The translations under genes and the position numbers were made by a program. A stretch of DNA of 20,487 bases from an uncultured Christensenella sp. (lineage in GTDB: Bacteria; Bacillota; Clostridia; Christensenellales; UBA1242): positions 1 to 20,487 of the forward strand of contig CAJUBT010000024.1 of assembly GCA_910584815.1 (NCBI GenBank), written 5' to 3'. Numbering within the stretch: the first letter of the stretch is position 1; every line of letters begins with the position of its first letter. Of the stretch, positions 16,192 through 20,487 are shown one piece after another. The notes under the pieces were generated by a model. It saw only the letters and a program-made list of their open reading frames with translations, did no database searches and had not been told where the DNA came from.

Positions 16192-16353
16192 TTAATATAA
16201 ATCATTATCTTTTTCAAAAGTGATAATTAAAATAGCTTTAAAGTTTACCCAATAGGTGTTTGAAATTACTCTCCAGCCCTCTTTTGCCATTTTATTCATA
16301 ATTTCTTCTGCTTGTTTGCTGTTACCTGCTTCTACTATTTTATATTCTTTCAT
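16192..16353 (-). CDS. DUF4177-like small protein
   Basis: A 53-residue protein beginning MKEYKIVEAGNSKQAEEIMN, continuing with KMAKEGWRVISNTYWVNFKA and ending LIITFEKDND. The pattern (MKEYKIVE, helix with alternating E/K, GW-V-S turn, closing beta strand ending in FEK) matches the small DUF4177 family, whose function is unknown. The start is firmly set by a perfect AGGAGG six bases upstream of the ATG. The gene is alone on the minus strand, convergent with the hydrolase and divergent from the ABM-like gene about 530 bases to its right. No membrane segment is present. Confidence 0.82.
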   Translation of the reverse strand: MKEYKIVEAGNSKQAEEIMNKMAKEGWRVISNTYWVNFKAILIITFEKDNDLY

Positions 16354-16864
16354 AAAAACCTCCTAAATATCTTTTGTAAATATATTTTTATTTTAACTTA
16401 AAATATAAAAATAATCTAGCCTTATAATATGTATTTTAACTCTTTTTTTCTCTTTTACAAATCAAAAAATTTAAAAATTAAAAAATAAGCATAAACCTAA
16501 ATATATAAATTTTTCTTTTAAAATTAGTATTTACTGTTCTGCTGCCCTACTCTACACCATTTATAAAATTAATTTTATAATTAACTCTAAAATTATTATT
16601 TTTCATTGTTTTATGTTGAAAAACATTATAATGCCTTAAGAATACCTAGATTACTTTTTAAATAAATTTATTAACTGCCTTTCTTAAAAAATAAATTTTT
16701 ATAAAAAGAATTATTATATAATTATAAACGAAGATATAAATAAAAACACAGATGAAACAGAATATTAAAATACTTTGAATAAGTAAGATACTGACAAATA
16801 GAACAAGTAATTAAGTTGAAAATTACTTACCATTTCTGATATAATTAAAACACAAAATATTAAT
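16354..16864. other. Gene-free spacer between the DUF4177-like and ABM-like genes
   Basis: About 510 bases with no credible reading frame. A short island of higher GC at about 16531-16562 (contains CTGTTCTGCTGCCCTACTC) stands out from the A/T background but is too short to identify. The right end carries the promoter at 16816-16845. Confidence 0.6.
16816..16845 (+). promoter_or_regulatory. Promoter of the ABM-like gene
   Basis: TTGAAA (16816-16821) and a perfect TATAAT (16840-16845) with an 18-base spacer and TG one base before the -10 box (extended -10). The leader would be about 28 bases. Confidence 0.75.
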
Positions 16865-16879
16865 TTGCGAAGGTGTAAT

Positions 16880-17227
16880 ATGTTTAATGAAATATGTATA
16901 TATGAAGCGAAACTAACCAAACTTAATGAAATTGAAGAACTAATGAAGGAAGTAGCAGAATTTTATTTGAAACAAGATGGAGTTATTGATGTTCATTATA
17001 TAAAACGTACTCACCGACAAAAAGATTTTGATGCGGTTAAAAAAGGAGAATTACCTATTCGTCTTACAAAAAATGTTGGTAAAATTATATATGTCTTATA
17101 TTGGGTATTAGAGAACGAAGAAGCTCATGCAAGAGTATCTAAACTTGGCATAGAAAAATTTTATAAACGTTGGAATAGATGTTTAATAACAATGCCTAAA
17201 ATTATTTTAGGTGAGAATATTGTATAG
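16880..17227 (+). CDS. ABM-like small protein (dimeric alpha/beta barrel fold, tentative)
   Basis: A 115-residue protein starting MFNEICIYEAKLTKLNEIEE. A first beta strand, then a helix with E-x-L-M-K-E-V, then VIDVHYIKRTHR, and a later IIYVLYWVLENEEAH strand-helix resemble the antibiotic-biosynthesis-monooxygenase (ABM) ferredoxin-like fold, where small dimers bind hydrophobic ligands. This is by pattern only. The ATG at 16880 is chosen because AAGGTG (16870-16875) sits just upstream; a TTG at 16865 would add five residues but overlaps this site. The gene has its own promoter and faces the GNAT gene tail to tail. Function and ligand are unknown. Confidence 0.7.
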   Translation: MFNEICIYEAKLTKLNEIEELMKEVAEFYLKQDGVIDVHYIKRTHRQKDFDAVKKGELPIRLTKNVGKIIYVLYWVLENEEAHARVSKLGIEKFYKRWNRCLITMPKIILGENIV

Positions 17228-17333
17228 GTAACAACTTACTATTTATAGTACAATCATTATATTAAAAACAAAATATTTAATCAGGCATACTATAAAAAGC
17301 TCCGAGGCTTCTCTCAAATCACAAAGAAAAATG

Positions 17334-17359
17334 ACTGATAGATAGTGCTTCTTATCAGT
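17334..17359. terminator. Possible terminator hairpin between convergent genes
   Basis: Arms ACTGATA (17334-17340) and TATCAGT (17353-17359) around a 12-base loop, in the 190-base gap between the convergent ABM-like and GNAT genes. There is no clear T tract on either side, so this is weak. Confidence 0.3.
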
Positions 17360-17417
17360 TATTTAGTAGGTGGAACAGTAATAACCTAAAACGAAAATTT
17401 ATACGATATATTGAAAT

Positions 17418-17861
17418 TTATTTTAATGGCTTTACAAGGTAAATCATATCTATAAGTTGCATTCCACATTCGTAAATTGGATGGTCGTAATTATCTGTAA
17501 AAAAATTTTTAACTATATGAGAACGCTCAAACCCACACTTCTCATAAAATGGAATAGTTAGTGGGCTATCTCCCGTGCCAACTTGTAAAATATCGTACAT
17601 TTCCTTGTAATGCTCACAAACAAAATCAACCAACTTTCTGGCATAACCTTGCCGCTTGAATTGAGGTTCTACGGCAAGATTTTTAATTTCCAAAACACCA
17701 TCACCTTCGTTGCAAATTACGATTTCTGCTTTTACACCGTTATCATCAAGAACATACATAGTACCTTTATCAAGATACTTTTCAATCATACTTTTTTGTT
17801 CATCCGCAAGTAATAATAATTTTAAATAATCTCGTTTATTATTTACTTTATATATATTCAT
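17418..17861 (-). CDS. GNAT-family N-acetyltransferase
   Basis: A 147-residue acetyltransferase of the GNAT fold, moving an acetyl group from acetyl-CoA to an amine. The acetyl-CoA pyrophosphate loop is visible in EIKNLAVEPQFKRQGYARKL (the Q-R-x-x-G-x-A motif as QFKRQGYA), followed by the helix VDFVCEHYKEM and the closing strand FYEKCGFERSH with the conserved Tyr. The N-terminus, MNIYKVNNKRDYLKLLLLAD, would form the variable substrate side. The start has GAGGAGA just upstream. A 24-base palindromic stretch covers the -10 region, suggesting a repressor site. Substrate could be a drug, a polyamine or a protein N-terminus; the sequence does not tell. It is a single gene convergent with the ABM-like gene. 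Confidence 0.88.
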   Translation of the reverse strand: MNIYKVNNKRDYLKLLLLADEQKSMIEKYLDKGTMYVLDDNGVKAEIVICNEGDGVLEIKNLAVEPQFKRQGYARKLVDFVCEHYKEMYDILQVGTGDSPLTIPFYEKCGFERSHIVKNFFTDNYDHPIYECGMQLIDMIYLVKPLK

Positions 17862-17885
17862 TGTTCTCCTCTAAATTATTAATTA

Positions 17886-17909
17886 TTTGTATAATTAATT
17901 ATATACAAA
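17886..17909. promoter_or_regulatory. Palindrome over the GNAT promoter -10 box
   Basis: Arms TTTGTATA (17886-17893) and TATACAAA (17902-17909) separated by the self-complementary-like ATTAATTA. The minus-strand TATAAT (17898-17903) lies inside it. No good -35 is found 16-18 bases away, so this promoter may need an activator or be controlled by a dimeric repressor. Confidence 0.45.
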
Positions 17910-17966
17910 CTTAAAGTGTTTATATAGCTGTTAAAACCTAAAATGACACAGCGGGTGCTTGTTCGA

Positions 17967-18027
17967 ATAAATTATAAATAAAAAAAGATTGTACACTCTA
18001 TGTGTTCAACCTTTAACTAAATTGGTA
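17967..18027. repeat. tRNA-terminator-like repeat, copy A
   Basis: Shares about 45 bases, with two substitutions and small indels, with 19852-19911. Common core: TTGTACACTCTATGTGTTCA, then ACCTTTA, and a TTGGT that in the other copy is the reverse of a tRNA CCA end. Here the hairpin (17984-17996 with 18002-18014) has one A/C and one T/T mismatch, and no tRNA follows. In the minus direction the hairpin is followed by a long T run, so it could serve as terminator of the membrane-protein gene ending at 18110. Confidence 0.8.
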
Positions 18028-18109
18028 GAACAGTTGCAACTAAAACTAATTTTCTGTACTAAACTAAAATTTACGACTTTATATCGGCTATATACTCCGT
18101 ATTTAAATA

Positions 18110-18583
18110 TTATTGTTTAATTTCGATTTTTGTTAAGTATTCTTTTTTGTCGGTTTTTTCTACCAAATTTCTTATAGGGTTTAACAATCTGTCGGAAAAC
18201 TCGTTTGTTTTTATAGAGCGATATTCCTTATCTTCAGTGTGTATCAAAATCCTACCATATACATTTCTTAATCCACATCTCTCAACTTTTACAATATCAT
18301 CGTATGGAATAAATACTTCCTTGTTTTTAGAGTAATAAAAATATATACCATTTATATCTGCTTGTATAGCTATTTTGGGTTCGGTAAATAATTTAAATAT
18401 AAGTAACCCCATTATACCCACACACACCATAAGAAAAAACAACGGTATGAATAAAAGGCATTTGTCATCCGTTAGACACGCCCAAACTATCATTAAAATG
18501 ATTATAACGCTGGTAACAATAAAGGAATCTAACCCAATAGCTCTTGTTGCTAATGTGTAGCGTTTTTCACATTTTTTGTTCAT
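18110..18583 (-). CDS. Two-helix membrane protein with PH-like cytoplasmic domain (hypothetical)
   Basis: A 157-residue protein. After a basic N-terminus, two hydrophobic helices lie at about 20-42 (FIVTSVIIILMIVWACL) and 46-68 (LLFIPLFFLMVCVGIMGLL). The remaining 85 residues form a beta-rich domain (ADINGIYFYYSKNKEVFIPY, then DDIVKVERCG) of the kind seen in YcxB-like or bacterial PH-like domains. Function is unknown. The ATG at 18581-18583 is chosen because GGGAG lies five bases upstream; an ATG four codons earlier overlaps that site. Its promoter at 18627-18655 has the same boxes and spacing as that of the next gene upstream, which encodes a similar architecture, so the two are probably related in use. 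Confidence 0.72.
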   Translation of the reverse strand: MNKKCEKRYTLATRAIGLDSFIVTSVIIILMIVWACLTDDKCLLFIPLFFLMVCVGIMGLLIFKLFTEPKIAIQADINGIYFYYSKNKEVFIPYDDIVKVERCGLRNVYGRILIHTEDKEYRSIKTNEFSDRLLNPIRNLVEKTDKKEYLTKIEIKQ

Positions 18584-18626
18584 TTTTACTCCCATAAATT
18601 ACTATTTATCACTTCAACAAAAATGT

Positions 18627-18655
18627 ATTATAGCATAAGCATATGCCATTTTCAA
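18627..18655 (-). promoter_or_regulatory. Promoter of the PH-like membrane-protein gene
   Basis: On the minus strand, TTGAAA (18650-18655) and TATAAT (18627-18632), 17 bases apart. The leader is about 37 bases. The same boxes and spacing recur at 19775-19803. Confidence 0.75.
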
Positions 18656-18775
18656 TTGTTTTCCATCCTAACAACAGACTTTTTTCACTATGGTACTTCA
18701 ATATACAAGCGTGCCAACAGGCGAATTCAAACTGTTCACTTCTAAAATAAGCACTGATATTAAGTAAATAAATAG

Positions 18776-18809
18776 AAATCGGCAAGTTCTTTCTTCCTTG
18801 CCGATTTTT
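18776..18809 (-). terminator. Rho-independent terminator of the 313-residue membrane-protein gene
   Basis: Perfect 11-bp stem AAATCGGCAAG (18776-18786) with CTTGCCGATTT (18797-18807), a 10-base loop, 20 bases after the stop codon on the minus strand. The tail is T-rich in both directions, so it could work both ways. Confidence 0.82.
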
Positions 18810-18826
18810 GATGAAGTTGTAGTGAG

Positions 18827-19768
18827 CTAAAATGAATTATCAATTTGCTTTAATATTTTTTCAAATTGGTTATTAGAGTGAGCAATTTTTATTAATGATT
18901 TGATTGCCGAGTTTCCACTTTCAGTAACGGTTGCAAAGGTTAAAACATCGAAATTTATTACAGTGTTTTCTCTTGCTGCCGAGTACACAGAAGTCAGTTT
19001 CAATTCATTATTAATGGTGAATAAATATTTACAAAAATGTAAATGTTGCAATAATGGATGTACATGCGTTTTGCCGTGTTGCCCGCGTCTTTGCGAAGGA
19101 CCACGTTCTCCTAACGATAAGGGACAGCAACCATTTGATAAAAATTCTATTTGAGGAATCAATACGGGTTCCATATTTCTATCTGAATTATCTAAGTATT
19201 TTCCCATATCTAAAACCGCTTGTGGATACATATTTAAATACGCATAATATAGTTTTCTTTCCTTGTCTATCTTTTTTATTTTTTTACCTTTAATTATATA
19301 TAATAAGTTTTTATGCAAAACCCGAATGTGTTTGTTATTTATTTCAACCGAATAAGAATTTCCTTCACCATCATAAGCTATAAATAAATCATCACACATT
19401 TTTATAAAAGTATATTCTTTTAAATGGCAAAATAAAAATATTCCAAATAGAATACCTATCCCAAAGGCGGTAAGCGGAATTGCTATAAGCCCCACTCTCT
19501 CATCGGGCGAAGCCGCAACCATAACGTAAATGCTTACGGCAAGCATTATAGAAAAAACAACCGAAAACAAACATAAAACTTTAAAATATCCGCTTTGAGA
19601 ATGGCGAATATTTTTATTAAACGCCAATTTTATACTATTATTGCTTATGTCAATAGGTGTGTATCTTCTTTGCCTAACAAAATGTTTAACTTCTTTATCC
19701 GCTTTAATTATTTCAGCAACATTGTCAAAATCTTCACTTTTTTGTATCTCAAAATATGGACAACTCAT
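18827..19768 (-). CDS. Membrane protein with Cys/His-rich segment, apparently leaderless (hypothetical)
   Basis: A 313-residue protein starting MSCPYFEIQKSEDFDNVAEI. About 60 cytoplasmic residues lead to two hydrophobic helices (near 64-84, VLCLFSVVFSIMLAVSIYVM; and near 93-115, IAIPLTAFGIGILFGIFLF), then a beta-rich domain (CDDLFIAYDGEGNSYSVEIN). A distinctive segment at 214-246 has C214, C215, H231, H235, H237, H242, H244 and C246, which could bind metal. A second beta/helix part follows. No family was recognised; the two-helix plus PH-like layout resembles the next gene. No ribosome site precedes the ATG at 19766-19768, and the -10 box ends six bases before it, so the transcript probably begins at the start codon. 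An in-frame TTG at 19790-19792 lies inside the promoter and is rejected. Confidence 0.65.
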   Translation of the reverse strand: MSCPYFEIQKSEDFDNVAEIIKADKEVKHFVRQRRYTPIDISNNSIKLAFNKNIRHSQSGYFKVLCLFSVVFSIMLAVSIYVMVAASPDERVGLIAIPLTAFGIGILFGIFLFCHLKEYTFIKMCDDLFIAYDGEGNSYSVEINNKHIRVLHKNLLYIIKGKKIKKIDKERKLYYAYLNMYPQAVLDMGKYLDNSDRNMEPVLIPQIEFLSNGCCPLSLGERGPSQRRGQHGKTHVHPLLQHLHFCKYLFTINNELKLTSVYSAARENTVINFDVLTFATVTESGNSAIKSLIKIAHSNNQFEKILKQIDNSF

Positions 19769-19774
19769 AATTTT

Positions 19775-19803
19775 ATTATAAAGTAAAAACAATCTTTTTT
19801 CAA
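19775..19803 (-). promoter_or_regulatory. Promoter giving a leaderless transcript
   Basis: On the minus strand, TTGAAA (19798-19803) and TATAAT (19775-19780), 17 bases apart. Six bases (AAAATT) separate the -10 box from the ATG at 19768, so the expected start point is the first base of that codon. Confidence 0.75.
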
Positions 19804-19851
19804 CTATATAACAATATAAAAAGGCTTTGGCACTGTTGCAAACTTATCCGC

Positions 19852-19911
19852 ATAAATTGTAAATAAAAAAGGTTGTACACTCTATGTGTTCAACCTTTAC
19901 TACATTGGTGG
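19852..19911. repeat. tRNA-terminator-like repeat, copy B
   Basis: Second copy of the element at 17967-18027. Here it is the intact terminator of tRNA-Val and includes the complement of the tRNA CCA tail at its right end. Confidence 0.8.
19860..19898 (-). terminator. Rho-independent terminator of tRNA-Val
   Basis: Stem of 12 pairs with one T/T mismatch (19868-19880 with 19886-19898), loop of five bases, followed on the minus strand by TTTATTTAC. It begins seven bases after the CCA end. Confidence 0.88.
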
Positions 19912-19981
19912 GCAATAAGGGACTCGGACCCCTGACTTCCACTACGTCAAAGTGACACTCTACCAACTGAGTTAATTGCCC
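19906..19981 (-). tRNA. tRNA-Val(GAC)
   Basis: 76 bases with encoded CCA on the minus strand. Acceptor stem GGGCAAT pairs with ATTGCCC. Anticodon arm TCACT/AGTGG encloses TTGACGT, giving anticodon GAC (complement at 19946-19948). The T stem AGGGG/CCCTT has one wobble pair. GGGCAATTAACTCAG at the 5' end and ATTGCCCACCA at the 3' end fit the Val(GAC) type found in clostridia. No clear promoter is seen just upstream; a perfect palindrome sits there instead. Confidence 0.92.
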
Positions 19982-19988
19982 ATATTCT

Positions 19989-20012
19989 TTAGGGTAAAAA
20001 TTTTTACCCTAA
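19989..20012. promoter_or_regulatory. 24-base perfect palindrome just 5' of tRNA-Val
   Basis: Arms TTAGGGTAAAAA (19989-20000) and TTTTTACCCTAA (20001-20012) meet without a gap, and pairing can continue with GAA/TTC after a one-base bulge. It lies seven bases before the tRNA 5' end. It may be a terminator of an upstream transcript, a processing hairpin or an operator. Confidence 0.6.
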
Positions 20013-20433
20013 GAAAACTTAATCGTTAGTTATTATTAAATTTTCTTCTTTTGTTTATATTTTTTATGCTTTTGTTTACTATAGTAATTTTCTTTTGTTA
20101 TTTAAATTTAAAATGTTTCTATGTAAAAGCACTAATATGTATTAAATTTTCTTTTGTTAATTTATTAAAATAATTTTCTTCTGTAAAATAAAATTTTTAA
20201 CTTTTGCATTCTAACTTATTATATTAATAAAAAGTTTTAGCTTTTTGTGCTTTAATTTAAAAAACAAAAATATTTTTTAAATTTTTCTTAAGTGTTTTAA
20301 AAGATTAATTTTCTTTTGTGCTTTTTATTAACATTTGCAAATTATTATTAAATGCATCTATTATTCTTATGTGCTTTTAATTATTTTTTATCTATGGGTG
20401 CATTATAAATAAATTTATCTTTAGCACATTAAT

Positions 20434-20461
20434 AGAATACAATATTTTGGCAAATAGTCAA
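20434..20461 (-). promoter_or_regulatory. Candidate minus-strand promoter flanked by TTAGCAC/GTGCTAA
   Basis: On the minus strand, TTGACT (20456-20461) and TATTCT (20434-20439), 16 bases apart. A 7-base inverted repeat, TTAGCAC (20421-20427) and GTGCTAA (20462-20468), brackets it with 34 bases between arms. It could drive the tRNA-Val transcript. Confidence 0.45.
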
Positions 20462-20487
20462 GTGCTAATTTTTTAAAGCCACAAAAA

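Larger units (their letters stand above)
19982..20487. other. 506-base gene-free region upstream of tRNA-Val
   Basis: No coding frame. It contains the palindrome at 19989-20012, a motif AATTTTCTTYTGT at 20086, 20145, 20172 and 20307 with a two-base-longer variant at 20039, and three GTGCTTT-type segments near 20247, 20318 and 20371. A promoter-like site lies at 20434-20461 on the minus strand, which would give a tRNA-Val precursor with a leader of about 445 bases. No RNA family recognised. Confidence 0.6.

Noticed and set aside
16865..16879. TTG start adding five residues to the ABM-like protein
   Set aside because: The TTG reading covers the AAGGTG ribosome site placed properly for the ATG at 16880.
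18018..18040. A remnant tRNA 3' end (minus strand CTGTTCTACCA) next to terminator copy A
   Set aside because: No T arm or other cloverleaf part can be found beside it; only the CCA-like end and the terminator are present.
19769..19792. TTG start adding eight residues to the 313-residue membrane protein
   Set aside because: The TTG lies between the -35 and -10 boxes of the gene's own promoter and would not be transcribed from it.
20421..20468. A CIRCE heat-shock operator
   Set aside because: The arms match only partly and the gap is 34 rather than 9 bases; no chaperone gene is adjacent in the window.

Overview
The window is about 20.5 kb of very AT-rich DNA with standard-code genes: tryptophan is TGG, and TAA, TAG and TGA are all used as stops. 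AGGAGG-like ribosome binding sites are common, promoters are TTGACA/TATAAT type, and the tRNA genes encode CCA. This fits a low-GC Bacillota (Firmicutes) bacterium. A large secreted M60-type peptidase with carbohydrate-binding modules suggests a host-associated, probably gut, species. That lineage and habitat are inference; no marker gene is present.

Left part (1-5726, all minus strand): an extracellular or capsular polysaccharide gene cluster. In transcription order it has a GT2 glycosyltransferase (4899-5726), an unusual fusion of a Wzy/WaaL-type O-antigen polymerase or ligase with a GT4 glycosyltransferase (2150-4678), a Caps_synth-type glycosyltransferase (1214-2140), a second GT2 enzyme (71-1075), and the first 11 codons of a third GT2 gene at the left edge. 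The third gene repeats the start of the second exactly over 55 bases. Priming transferase, flippase and chain-length genes are not in the window.

Centre (5727-12653): a 755-base divergent intergenic region leads into a plus-strand gene for a 1253-residue membrane-anchored M60-like metallopeptidase, which has its own consensus promoter and a strong terminator. Then come tRNA-Met(CAT) and tRNA-Glu(TTC), each with a promoter and followed by a terminator, a MATE-family transporter, and two small overlapping unrecognised reading frames that may be one broken gene.

Right part (12654-20487): sparse, mostly single-gene units separated by long AT-rich spacers. A 1.07-kb near-pure A/T stretch with four perfect 12-base tandem repeats precedes an unrecognised 331-residue soluble protein. 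After it come a monoglyceride-lipase-like alpha/beta hydrolase, a 53-residue DUF4177-like protein, an ABM-like small protein, a GNAT acetyltransferase, two two-helix membrane proteins with near-identical promoters (one apparently leaderless), and tRNA-Val(GAC). A tRNA-terminator-like element occurs on both sides of the membrane-protein pair. The last 500 bases have no gene but carry a repeated 13-base motif and a promoter-like site.

No CRISPR array, transposase, integrase or recognised defence system was found. The best candidates for undescribed biology are the polymerase-glycosyltransferase fusion, the 331-residue orphan with a palindrome over its promoter, and the membrane-protein pair lying between the two terminator copies.
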